Assembly: GCF_018614055.1 (NCBI RefSeq)
Contig: NZ_JAGGPB010000034.1
Coordinates: 124,001 to 188,000, forward strand
DNA: 64,000 nucleotides
Direction of reading: 5' to 3'
DNA from: Streptomyces sp. ISL-98
GTDB taxonomy: Bacteria > Actinomycetota > Actinomycetes > Streptomycetales > Streptomycetaceae
Part shown: positions 55,195 through 63,435 of the stretch, in pieces
Numbering within the stretch: the stretch's first letter is position 1
Layout of the letters: every line of letters starts with the position of its first letter
The notes under the pieces: model-generated
What the model saw: the letters and a program-made list of their open reading frames with translations, nothing else
What the model was told of the DNA's origin: nothing
Databases searched by the model: none
Translations under genes and position numbers: made by a program

Positions 55195-56472
55195 TCAGTC
55201 GGACGAGGCGATCAGGGCCTTGGCCAGCAGCGGAGCCACCAGCCCGATCTGCCACTGCCGCGCGCCGTACGTCGCCAGGGACGAGGACACCGCTTCCGGT
55301 GTGGCGTCGCCCGGCGGCTCCCAGCACACCCGGCGCACCGTGTCCGGGGTGATCAGGTTCTCCTGCGGCATGTTCAGCTCCTCGGCGAGCGCCGAGACGC
55401 CCGCCCTGGCCGCCGAGAGGCGGGCCGCGGCGGCCGGATCCTTGTCCGCCCAGGAACGCGGCGGAGGCGGGCCCGTCACGGCCGCCCCGGGCTGCGGAAG
55501 CTCCGTGTCCGGCAGCGCCTTGGCGCGGTCGACCGTCGCCTGCCACTGCTCCAGCTGACGGCGCCCCATGCGGTGGCCGAAGCCCGGCAGCAGGGACAGC
55601 GCCTGTGCGTTCGCCGGTACGGCGAGGGCCGCCTCGACGATCGCGGTGTCGCTCAGGACCTTGCCGGGCGACACGTCACGCCGCTGAGCGATCCGGTCCC
55701 TGGCGTTCCACAGCTCCCGCACGATCGCCATCTGCCGGCGGCGGCGCACCTTGTGCATTCCCGACGTACGGCGCCACGGGTCCTTGCGGGGCGGCGCGGG
55801 CGGGGCCGACGCGATGGCGTCGAACTCCTCACGGGCCCACTCCAGCTTCCCCTGCCGGTCGAGCTCCTTCTCCAGCGCGTCGCGCAGGTCGACGAGGAGC
55901 TCCACGTCGAGCGCCGCATAGCGCAGCCAGGGCTCGGGGAGCGGACGGGTGGACCAGTCGACCGCAGAGTGCCCCTTCTCCAGGGCGTATCCGAGGACGG
56001 ACTCGACCATCGCGCCCAGGCCGACGCGCGGGAACCCCGCGAGCCGTCCGGCGAGCTCGGTGTCGAACAGCGTGGAAGGGACCATGCCTATTTCGCGCAG
56101 GCACGGCAGATCCTGTGTTGCCGCGTGGAGGATCCACTCGGCCCCGGTGAGGGCTTCGCCCAGGCCGGAGAGGTCGGGACAGCCGACCGGATCGATGAGC
56201 GCGCTGCCCGCACCTTCGCGGCGCAGCTGTACGAGATAGGCCCGCTGTCCGTAGCGATAACCGGACGCGCGCTCGGCGTCCACGGCCACGGGGCCGGTGC
56301 CCGCGGCGAATGCCGCGATCACTTCGGCCAGTGCTTCCTCGGTGGCAACCACCGGGGGAATGCCTTCGCGAGGCTCCAACAAGGGAATCGGCGCCGTCTC
56401 GACGTCGACCGGGGGAGCGCCCCCGGGGGTTCGCAGGTCTGGTTCTGCTGCGGTCTCTTGGGCGTCGGTCAC
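55195..56472 (-). CDS. rnd: Ribonuclease D
   Basis: 425 aa. DEDDy 3'-5' exonuclease domain at about 40-210: first acidic pair in VAVDAERASGYRYGQRAYLV, ATQDLPCL, and the Tyr-x3-Asp site in LRYAALDVELL. An HRDC-type helical domain follows (ARDRIAQRRDVSPGKVLSD, LPGFGHRMGRR) and a second helical C-terminus. Processes the 3' ends of tRNA and stable RNA. GTG start; the ribosome binding site is weak. Its own terminator lies at 55138. Confidence 0.92.
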   Translation of the reverse strand: MTDAQETAAEPDLRTPGGAPPVDVETAPIPLLEPREGIPPVVATEEALAEVIAAFAAGTGPVAVDAERASGYRYGQRAYLVQLRREGAGSALIDPVGCPDLSGLGEALTGAEWILHAATQDLPCLREIGMVPSTLFDTELAGRLAGFPRVGLGAMVESVLGYALEKGHSAVDWSTRPLPEPWLRYAALDVELLVDLRDALEKELDRQGKLEWAREEFDAIASAPPAPPRKDPWRRTSGMHKVRRRRQMAIVRELWNARDRIAQRRDVSPGKVLSDTAIVEAALAVPANAQALSLLPGFGHRMGRRQLEQWQATVDRAKALPDTELPQPGAAVTGPPPPRSWADKDPAAAARLSAARAGVSALAEELNMPQENLITPDTVRRVCWEPPGDATPEAVSSSLATYGARQWQIGLVAPLLAKALIASSD

Positions 56473-56501
56473 GTGTAAAGGGTATCTGTGTATGGACAGC
56501 G

Positions 56502-56530
56502 CCCGCCGACGGAACGTTCCGTCGACGGGC
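56502..56530 (-). terminator. Terminator of the response regulator gene
   Basis: GCCCGCCGACGGAAC and GTTCCGTCGACGGGC, about 15-bp stem with one mismatch and no loop spacer, between the rnd start and the regulator stop. Confidence 0.75.
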
Positions 56531-56549
56531 GCGTGAGGGTTGTAATCGG

Positions 56550-57212
56550 TCAGTGGATGATTCCGGTACGGAGCGCCACCGCTACCATCCCGGCCCGGTC
56601 CCCCGTGCCGAGCTTGCGGGCAATGCGGGCGAGGTGGCTCTTTACGGTCAAGGCGGACAGTCCCATCGAGACGCCGATGGCCTTGTTCGACTGGCCCTCG
56701 GCGACGAGCCGGAGGACCTCGACCTCACGGCCGGAGAGCTCGCGGTAGCCGCCCGGGTGGCTCGGGGTACCCGGGGGGCGGCGGTGCATGCGGGCTGCCG
56801 CGGCGCCGATGGGGGCGGCGCCGGGGCGGGTGGGGTGCCCGATGTTGTTGCGCGTACCGGTGACGACGTAGCCCTTGACGCCGCCCGCGAGTGCATTGCG
56901 TACGGCGCCGATGTCGTCGGCGGCGGAGAGGGCGAGGCCGTTGGGCCAGCCCGCGGCGCGGGTCTCGGACAGCAGGGTCAGCCCGGAACCGTCGGGCAGG
57001 TGGACGTCGGCAACGCAGATGTCGCGCGGATTGCCGACGCGGGGACGTGCCTCCGCGATGGACGACGCCTCGATGACGTCACGTACTCCAAGGGCCCACA
57101 AGTGGCGGGTGACGGTGGAGCGGACGCGTGGGTCGGCCACGACGACCATGGCCGTCGGCTTGTTAGGGCGGTAGGCGACCAGGCTTGCGGGCTGCTCGAG
57201 GAGAACGGACAC
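56550..57212 (-). CDS. NarL/FixJ-type response regulator, atypical receiver
   Basis: 220 aa. Receiver domain about 15-130 with the phosphoacceptor in CVADVHLPDGSG and Lys in GVKGYVV; the usual N-terminal acidic pair is reduced to one Asp (VVVADPRV). LuxR helix-turn-helix at the C-terminus (ELSGREVEVLRLVAEGQSN, GLSALTVKSHLARIARKLG). No histidine kinase gene is adjacent. GTG start with AGGAGG. Orphan regulator found at this spot in Streptomyces; target genes unknown. Confidence 0.88.
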   Translation of the reverse strand: MSVLLEQPASLVAYRPNKPTAMVVVADPRVRSTVTRHLWALGVRDVIEASSIAEARPRVGNPRDICVADVHLPDGSGLTLLSETRAAGWPNGLALSAADDIGAVRNALAGGVKGYVVTGTRNNIGHPTRPGAAPIGAAAARMHRRPPGTPSHPGGYRELSGREVEVLRLVAEGQSNKAIGVSMGLSALTVKSHLARIARKLGTGDRAGMVAVALRTGIIH

Positions 57213-57541
57213 CAGGCCTCCTGGGGGAGTGGCGGGAAGCGCCGGCTCGGGGATGTTGCCGGGGCGAACCGTGCTGGAAGGGTCATTGACTCCTTCGGCA
57301 GCACTACCGCTCTCCTTTAGGGAAAGATCACGATTTGGTGAGTAACAATTCAGGCAATTCGGACGCGCGATCGATCATGTGAAGAAATATCGCCTCGCGA
57401 CCGCATGGCCGTGCGCGCCGGCGCATAGCCGTGCACGGCGTGCATGCGGAGTCGTCCATGCCCATGCACGCGAGCCGTCCCTGGCCGTTCATAGCCGTGC
57501 ATGCGAAGGGGCACGCTCTTCGGCGTGCCCCTTCCGGTGCG
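57213..57541. other. Gap with short repeats between regulator and DUF3000 genes
   Basis: About 330 bases. The left part should hold the regulator promoter. 57405-57505 has several copies of a GCATAGCCGTGCA-like unit: exact CATAGCCGTGCA at 57424-57435 and 57490-57501, and a 12-bp palindrome GCCGTGCACGGC at 57428-57439. The right end is the terminator at 57505-57534. Confidence 0.6.
57505..57534 (-). terminator. Terminator of the DUF3000 gene
   Basis: Perfect 12-bp stem GAAGGGGCACGC with its complement around TCTTCG, 8 bases beyond the stop. Confidence 0.8.
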
Positions 57542-58216
57542 TTACGGCCGCTGCGGTCCGCGCCGCTGCGGCAGCGACACCACGCCCGCGTCCGCCGGGG
57601 CGGAGGAGTCCGGCCCGACGGCCTGTACCGGGGGCAGTCCCGCGATCTGGGCCAGCAGATCGCACCAGGCCGCCAGATGAGCCGCCGTGTCCGGCACCCC
57701 GCCCCGGCCCTCGTGCGGTGTCCAGGACGCCCGGATCTCGATCTGCGTCGCGGGCCGCCGGTCCGCCAGGCCGCCGAAGTAGTGCGAGCCGGCCTGGGTG
57801 ACAGTGCCGCTCGCCTCCCCGTACGACAGACCGCGCGCCTCCAGGGCGCCCGTCAGCCAGGACCAGCTCACCTCGGGCAGCAGCGGGTCGGCCGCCATCT
57901 CCGGCTCCAGTTCCGCCCGTACGAGCGTCACGAGCCGGAACGTCCCGTGCCACGCCTCGTGGCCCGCCGGGTCGTGAAGGAGTACGAGCCGGCCGTCCGC
58001 GAGATCGTCCTCGCCCTCGACTACCGCTGCCTCCAGTGCGTACGCGTACGGCGCCAGGCGCTGTGGCGGGCGGGTCGGGTCGATCTCCACCTCGGGGCGC
58101 AGGCGAGCCGAGCGCAGGGCCTCGACCGCCTGACGGAACGCGGGCGGGGCGGAGCTGTCCGCCGCGCCGCCCATGTCGTCAGCATCATCCGAAAGTCGTC
58201 CCTGAGCCGGAGCCAT
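57542..58216 (-). CDS. DUF3000 family protein
   Basis: 224 aa actinobacterial protein of unknown function. PPAFRQAVEALRSARLRPEVEI opens the conserved region; VSWSWLTGALEARGLSY and ASWTPHEGRG follow. No membrane segments. Start ATG 58216 by homology; the longer frame has no sense. Divergent from hemE across about 90 bases, a pairing kept in Streptomyces; a link with RNase D or heme synthesis is not established. Confidence 0.82.
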   Translation of the reverse strand: MAPAQGRLSDDADDMGGAADSSAPPAFRQAVEALRSARLRPEVEIDPTRPPQRLAPYAYALEAAVVEGEDDLADGRLVLLHDPAGHEAWHGTFRLVTLVRAELEPEMAADPLLPEVSWSWLTGALEARGLSYGEASGTVTQAGSHYFGGLADRRPATQIEIRASWTPHEGRGGVPDTAAHLAAWCDLLAQIAGLPPVQAVGPDSSAPADAGVVSLPQRRGPQRP

Positions 58217-58307
58217 GCGGGGAAGAGTAGGCGGAACGCGGGCCTCGCGCAGCGAAGGACACCCGGCCCGCGACAACGGCTTGGGCACGCATGCGAAGAT
58301 TCTGCGC

Positions 58308-59384
58308 GTGAGTGCCAACCACCGCCCCTCCGGGGCCCCGCAGAGCCAGACACACGCCGCCGACGAATCGGCCTTCCTCAAGGCGTGCAGGCGCGAGCCG
58401 GTGCCGCACACGCCGGTCTGGTTCATGCGGCAGGCCGGGCGCTCGCTGCCCGAGTACCTGAAGGTGCGCGAGGGCACCGCGATGCTCGAATCCTGCATGC
58501 GGCCCGACCTGGTCACCGAGATCACGCTCCAGCCGGTGCGCCGCCACAAGGTGGACGCGGCGATCTACTTCAGCGACATCGTGGTCCCGCTCAAGGCCAT
58601 CGGTATCGACCTGGACATCAAGCCCGGCGTCGGCCCGGTCGTCGCCCAGCCGATCCGCTCGCGCGCCGACCTGGCGCAGCTGCGCGATCTCGAGCCGGCG
58701 GACGTCTCGTACGTCACCGAGGCCATCGGCATGCTCACCGGCGAGCTCGGGTCCACGCCGCTCATCGGATTTGCGGGCGCGCCTTTCACTCTCGCGAGTT
58801 ACCTCGTCGAGGGCGGACCGTCGCGCAACCACGAGAACACCAAGGCCCTGATGTACGGCGACCCGCAGTTGTGGGCCGATCTGCTCGACCGGCTCGCGGA
58901 GATCACCTCGGCGTTCCTGAAGGTGCAGATCGAGGCGGGCGCGTCCGCCGTGCAGCTCTTCGACTCGTGGGTCGGCGCGCTCGCGCCCGCCGATTACCGC
59001 CGTTCGGTGATGCCCGCCTCCGCGAAGGTCTTCGACGCGGTGGCGTCCTACGGCGTACCGCGCATCCACTTCGGTGTGGGCACCGGCGAGCTGCTCGGCC
59101 TGATGGGCGAGGCCGGCGCGGACGTCGTGGGCGTCGACTGGCGCGTCCCGATGGACGAGGCGGCGCGGCGGGTCGGCCCCGGCAAGGCGCTCCAGGGGAA
59201 CCTGGACCCGGCGGTGCTCTTCTCGACGCCGGATGCGGTCATGGCGAAGACGGATGAGGTGCTGGAGGCGGCGGCCGGTCTTGAGGGGCACATCTTCAAC
59301 CTCGGGCACGGGGTGCTGCCGACGACGGACCCGGACGCGCTGACCCGTCTCACGGAGTACGTCCACACGCGGACGGCGCGGTAG
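58308..59384 (+). CDS. hemE: Uroporphyrinogen decarboxylase
   Basis: 358 aa; converts uroporphyrinogen III to coproporphyrinogen III. Signature FMRQAGRSLPEY with the substrate-binding Arg residues, YFSDIVVP with the catalytic Asp, FAGAPFTLASYLVEGG, and the final NLGHGVLPTTDPD. GTG 58308 is preferred since the in-frame leftward extension overlaps the divergent DUF3000 gene. The ribosome binding site is only GAAG. Next heme steps (hemY, hemQ) are 2.6 kb downstream on the same strand. Confidence 0.95.
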   Translation: MSANHRPSGAPQSQTHAADESAFLKACRREPVPHTPVWFMRQAGRSLPEYLKVREGTAMLESCMRPDLVTEITLQPVRRHKVDAAIYFSDIVVPLKAIGIDLDIKPGVGPVVAQPIRSRADLAQLRDLEPADVSYVTEAIGMLTGELGSTPLIGFAGAPFTLASYLVEGGPSRNHENTKALMYGDPQLWADLLDRLAEITSAFLKVQIEAGASAVQLFDSWVGALAPADYRRSVMPASAKVFDAVASYGVPRIHFGVGTGELLGLMGEAGADVVGVDWRVPMDEAARRVGPGKALQGNLDPAVLFSTPDAVMAKTDEVLEAAAGLEGHIFNLGHGVLPTTDPDALTRLTEYVHTRTAR

Positions 59385-59410
59385 GGGAACAGCCCCGCGC
59401 AGGGCACGCC

Positions 59411-60832
59411 CTACACACCCGCCTTCCGCAGTGCCGTAACCGTCTTTCTGGCGGCAACGAGGACCGGGTCCCAGACCGGGGAGAACGGTGGGGCGTAGCC
59501 CAGGTCCAGGGCCGTGATCTGGTCGGCCGTCATGCGGGCCGTGAGGGCCACCGCCGCGATGTCGACGCGTTTCGCCGCGCCCTCCCGGCCGACGATCTGG
59601 ACGCCCAGCAGACGCCCCGTGCGGCGCTCGGCGATCATTTTCACGGTCATCGGGGACGACCCGGGGTAGTACCCGGCGCGGCTCGTGGACTCGATCGTCG
59701 CCGTCACGAACTGCAGGCCCTCCGCCCGCGCGTCCTTCTCGCGCAGGCCGGTCCGGGCGATCTCCAGGTCGCAGACCTTGCTGACCGCCGTACCGACGAC
59801 ACCGGGGAACGTGGCGTAACCGCCGCCCACGTTCGACCCGATGACCTGGCCGTGTTTGTTCGCGTGCGTGCCGAGCGCGATGTGGCGCCGGCGGCCCGAG
59901 ACGAGGTCGAGCACCTCGACGCAGTCGCCGCCCGCCCAGATGTTGTCGTGGCCCACGACGCGCATCGCCAGGTCGGTGATCAGGCCGCCGGACTCCCCGA
60001 CCGGCAGGCCCGCGTCGCGGGCCAGCGTGGTCTCCGGTTCGACGCCGATGCCGAGCACGACGACGTCCGCCGGGTACGTGTCGTCGTCCGTGGCGACCGC
60101 CCGGACCTGCCCTCCCCCAAGCTCTCGGCTTCGCTCGAGCAGGGAGGTACCCCCACCTCCGGTGAGGATCTTGGTGACCTCCGCGCCCGAGACGGTCGTG
60201 ATGCCCATGCCGTTCATCGCGTCGTGGACGAGGCGGCCCATGTCCGGGTCGAGTGTGGCCATCGGCTGCTCGCCGCGGTTCAGGACGGTCACGTCGTAAC
60301 CGCGGTTGACCAGCGCCTCGGCCATCTCGACGCCGATGTAGCCCGCCCCGACGACGACCGCGCGCCGCCCTTGTGTCCGCTCCAGCGTGTCGATCAGGGC
60401 CTGGCCGTCGTCGAGGGTCTGCACCCCGTGGACGCCGGGGGCGTCTATGCGGGGCAGCGGGGGACGGACGGGGCGGGCGCCGGTGGCGATGACCAGCTTG
60501 TCGAAGCCGGTCCAGGACTCGGCGCCCGATTCGAGGTCCCGGGAGCGGACCCGGCTGCCCTCCACGTCGATTGCGGTGACCTCGGTTCTGATTCGCAGGT
60601 CGATGTCGCGCTCGCGGTGCTCCTCGGGCGTACGGGCGATCAGCTCCGCCCGCTCCGTCACGTGCCCACCGACCCAGTACGGGATGCCGCAGGCCGAGTA
60701 CGAGGTGAAGTGGCTGCGCTCGAAGGCGACGATCTCCAGCTCGTCCGGGCCCTTGAGCCTGCGGGCCTGCGATGCGGCGGACATACCCGCCGCATCGCCG
60801 CCGATGACCACCAGTCGCTCCGCCGCTGCCAT
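59411..60832 (-). CDS. FAD-dependent CoA-disulfide reductase-like oxidoreductase
   Basis: 473 aa, pyridine nucleotide-disulfide oxidoreductase class III. FAD loop VVIGGDAAGMSAA, redox Cys in SYSACGIPYW, NAD loop VVVGAGYIGVEMAEAL, FAD site WAGGDCVEV, and the dimerisation domain at the C-terminus. Related enzymes reduce CoA disulfide, polysulfide or NADH/O2. ATG 60832 has GGGAGG 8 bases before it. Residues about 235-250 (GGTSLLERSRELGGGQ) come from a repeat inserted in frame (see 60107-60165). Convergent with hemE. Confidence 0.88.
   Translation of the reverse strand: MAAAERLVVIGGDAAGMSAASQARRLKGPDELEIVAFERSHFTSYSACGIPYWVGGHVTERAELIARTPEEHRERDIDLRIRTEVTAIDVEGSRVRSRDLESGAESWTGFDKLVIATGARPVRPPLPRIDAPGVHGVQTLDDGQALIDTLERTQGRRAVVVGAGYIGVEMAEALVNRGYDVTVLNRGEQPMATLDPDMGRLVHDAMNGMGITTVSGAEVTKILTGGGGTSLLERSRELGGGQVRAVATDDDTYPADVVVLGIGVEPETTLARDAGLPVGESGGLITDLAMRVVGHDNIWAGGDCVEVLDLVSGRRRHIALGTHANKHGQVIGSNVGGGYATFPGVVGTAVSKVCDLEIARTGLREKDARAEGLQFVTATIESTSRAGYYPGSSPMTVKMIAERRTGRLLGVQIVGREGAAKRVDIAAVALTARMTADQITALDLGYAPPFSPVWDPVLVAARKTVTALRKAGV
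60107..60165. repeat. Streptomyces short repeat inserted in frame
   Basis: Minus-strand sequence GGGGGTACCTCCCTGCTCGA, then GCGAAGCCGAGAGCTTGGGG, a motif I recall as widespread in Streptomyces intergenic DNA. It contains inverted parts (CTCCC/GGGAG and GAGC-rich stem). Here it adds about 16 codons to a flavoprotein gene without breaking the frame. Confidence 0.65.
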
Positions 60833-60912
60833 GGCGTGTCCTCCCAGTCCGTACATCCGAACCTGCGTACATCCGAAGGACACGCTACGTCCGCTGCGTT
60901 CCCTGGGCGGGG

Positions 60913-61860
60913 CTAGTTCTCTTCCTGCGGTGCCGGCAGCGGCGTCGCCACCGGCGCCGCGCGGTGCGGCAGGCGGCTGCGGAGCGCGCGCCACAGGACG
61001 TACAGCAGCGCCAGCGCGGCGGCGAACGGGGCGACCGCGCCCAGCACCATCGCGACCCACTTCAGCGTGGTGACGAACGCGTTCCAGCCGCCCCCGAGCG
61101 CGTCCAGGAAGCCCGGGTCGTCGTCCGGCTTGGCGGTCTCCTCCGCCTCGGGCTCGGAGAGTTCGAGGGTGATGGTCGCCAGGGTCGTACGGTCCTTGAG
61201 CGACGCCTGCTGGGCGAGAAGGGCCTCGAGCTCGGTCTGACGGGTGTTCAGTTCGCCTTCGAGCATGACCACATCGCTGATCTTCGTGGCCCGGTCCATC
61301 ATTTCCCGCACCCGCGCGACGCTCGACCGCTGCGACTTGATGCGGCTCTCGACGTCCACCACCTGGTCCGTGACGTCCTTCGCGTCGGCCTTGCGGTTGA
61401 GCAGCTTGCCGGTGCCCGTCAGCTCCTTGAGCACGGCGTCGTACTCCTCCTGCGGGACGCGCAGGACGATGCGCGAGAAGACGTGGTCGTCCTCGGTGCG
61501 CTCCGTGGTCTCGTTGCCGACGATGCCCCCGGCGTTCTCGGCAGCCGTACGGGCCGTGGCGAGGGCCTTCGTCGCGCTGTCGACCTCGACGGAGAGCGTC
61601 GCGGTGCGGATGATGTGGGTCTTGGCGAGCGGCGGCTTCTTCGCATTGCCCTGGCCGTCGGGCTTCTGGGCGCCCGACTGGTCCTCGACGCCGCTGCCCG
61701 GCGCCCTCTCCGCGGGCGCCGCCGCCTTGTCGTCGGCCGCGCTGCTCTGTGCGCCGCTGTCGTCGGACGCGCCGCAGCCGCCGAGCGCCAGCGAAGCGGT
61801 GAGCAGGGCGGCCGCGAGGACCTTGAGTGAACGGTGCCCTGACGTGTGTGCTGCACGCAT
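60913..61860 (-). CDS. DUF4349 lipoprotein
   Basis: 315 aa. Signal sequence with lipobox LALGGC (cleavage before the Cys). After a disordered Ala/Asp-rich stretch comes DUF4349: TATLSVEVDSATKALATART, LRVPQEEYDAVLKEL, and a long coiled coil (SRIKSQRSSVARVREMMDRA to ELEALLAQQASL). One C-terminal membrane helix (WVAMVLGAVAPFAAALALLYVLW) precedes a basic tail. Membrane-anchored at both ends of the extracellular part; function unknown. Same strand as the reductase gene, 80 bases upstream of it. Confidence 0.85.
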   Translation of the reverse strand: MRAAHTSGHRSLKVLAAALLTASLALGGCGASDDSGAQSSAADDKAAAPAERAPGSGVEDQSGAQKPDGQGNAKKPPLAKTHIIRTATLSVEVDSATKALATARTAAENAGGIVGNETTERTEDDHVFSRIVLRVPQEEYDAVLKELTGTGKLLNRKADAKDVTDQVVDVESRIKSQRSSVARVREMMDRATKISDVVMLEGELNTRQTELEALLAQQASLKDRTTLATITLELSEPEAEETAKPDDDPGFLDALGGGWNAFVTTLKWVAMVLGAVAPFAAALALLYVLWRALRSRLPHRAAPVATPLPAPQEEN

Positions 61861-61988
61861 GTCGGCTCCCCCGAACGTCGTGGTGGGTGTTGCCGGTTCG
61901 ACGTGCGGGGCGGGGGAGAGGGTTGCCCTTTTCGGATCCCGAAGCGGTCACGGTCAGGACTCTTTCCGGGTTTGAGAGAGTGGACCCC

Positions 61989-63431
61989 ATGAGCGCCCAC
62001 ACACATTCACCCCACGTCGTCGTCATCGGTGGCGGCATCTCCGGCCTCGCCGCCGCGCACCGGCTGGTCGGAGCCGGTGCGCGCGTGACCGTGCTCGAAG
62101 CCACGGACCGGCTCGGCGGCAAGCTCCTGGCGGGCGAGATCGCGGGCGTGCCCGTCGATCTGGGTGCCGAGTCGATGCTCGCCAGGCGCCCCGAGGCGGT
62201 CGACCTGGCGCGCGCGGTGGGCATCGGCGACCGGCTCCAGCCGCCCGCCACCGCCACCGCGTCGCTCTGGAACCGGGGCACTCTCACCCCGATGCCCAAG
62301 GGGCACGTGATGGGCGTACCGAGCGACCCGGCCGTCCTCGGCGGCGTCCTGTCCAAGGACGCCCTCGCGCGCATGGAGCAGGACCACGAGCTGGCGCGCA
62401 CCGAGGTCGGCGACGACATCGCTCTCGGCGAGTACGTCGCCGCCCGCCTCGGCCGCGAGGTCGTCGACCGGCTGGTGGAACCCCTGCTCGGCGGCGTGTA
62501 CGCCGGTGACGTGTACCGGACGTCGATGCGGGCCGCCGTACCGCAGCTCTTCGAGGCGGCCAGGACGCACGACTCGCTCCTCGACGGCGTACGGGAGATT
62601 CAGCGGCGGGCGGAAGACAAGCAGCAGACCGGGCCCGCCCCCGCCAATTCAAGCTTCATGGGGATCGAGGGCGGCGTGGGCACCCTGCCCGGTGCCGTCG
62701 CCGATGCCGTGCGCGCCGGGGGCGGCGAGATCCTCCTCGACACGCCGGTGCTCGGCCTGACCCGCGGCGCCGGCGGCTGGGAAGTGCGTACCGACCAGCG
62801 GGTGATCGCGGCCGACTCCGTAGTCCTCGCGTCCCCGGCCTGGTCCGCGTCCGCGCTGCTCGCCGCCGAGTCACCGGCCGCGGCCGCCGAACTGTCCGCC
62901 GTCGAGTACGCGTCGATGACACTGGTCACCATGGCCTTCCGGCGCCGGGACGTGGAAGGGATGCCGGAGGGGTCCGGTTTCCTGGTGCCGCCCGTGGACG
63001 GGCACACCATCAAGGCGTCGACCTTCTCGACCCGCAAGTGGGCCTGGGTGGACGCCGCCGCGCCCGACCTCTTCGTACTGCGTACCTCCATCGGGCGATA
63101 CGGCGAGGAGGAGCACCTGCACCGCGAGGACGACGAGCTGGTTGATGTGTCCCTGCGGGATCTCGGCGCGGCGACCGGCTTCGACGCCCGGCCCGTGGCC
63201 ACCGAGGTCACCCGCTGGATCGGCGGCCTTCCCCAGTACCCCGTAGGCCACCCGGAGCGTGTCGCGCGGGTGCGGGCCGAGGTCGCGAAGCTGCCCGGAC
63301 TGCGGGTCTGCGGCGCGGCGTACGACGGTGTCGGCATCCCGGCGTGCATCGCGAGCGGGCAGCGTGCCGCCGACGAGATCATGGTCACCCCGGCCCCGGC
63401 GCGGGGCACGGATCCGGGCGCGGGAGAATAG
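61989..63431 (+). CDS. hemY: Coproporphyrinogen III oxidase (HemY/CgoX type)
   Basis: 480 aa flavoprotein, often annotated hemG or protoporphyrinogen oxidase. FAD loop VVVIGGGISGLAAAHRL, DRLGGKLLAGEIAGVPVDLG, EPLLGGVYAGD, and C-terminal GAAYDGVGIPACIASGQRAA are classic HemY motifs. In Actinobacteria this enzyme oxidises coproporphyrinogen III to coproporphyrin III, before iron insertion. ATG 61989 follows GAGAGTGG. The hemQ gene starts 4 bases after its stop, so the two are one transcript. Confidence 0.93.
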   Translation: MSAHTHSPHVVVIGGGISGLAAAHRLVGAGARVTVLEATDRLGGKLLAGEIAGVPVDLGAESMLARRPEAVDLARAVGIGDRLQPPATATASLWNRGTLTPMPKGHVMGVPSDPAVLGGVLSKDALARMEQDHELARTEVGDDIALGEYVAARLGREVVDRLVEPLLGGVYAGDVYRTSMRAAVPQLFEAARTHDSLLDGVREIQRRAEDKQQTGPAPANSSFMGIEGGVGTLPGAVADAVRAGGGEILLDTPVLGLTRGAGGWEVRTDQRVIAADSVVLASPAWSASALLAAESPAAAAELSAVEYASMTLVTMAFRRRDVEGMPEGSGFLVPPVDGHTIKASTFSTRKWAWVDAAAPDLFVLRTSIGRYGEEEHLHREDDELVDVSLRDLGAATGFDARPVATEVTRWIGGLPQYPVGHPERVARVRAEVAKLPGLRVCGAAYDGVGIPACIASGQRAADEIMVTPAPARGTDPGAGE

Positions 63432-63435
63432 GGAC

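Noticed and set aside
60841..60912. CRISPR, tRNA or riboswitch in short intergenic gaps of the core region
   Set aside because: Gaps such as this one hold only ribosome binding sites and simple hairpins; I found no repeat-spacer array, tRNA cloverleaf or known riboswitch core in the window.
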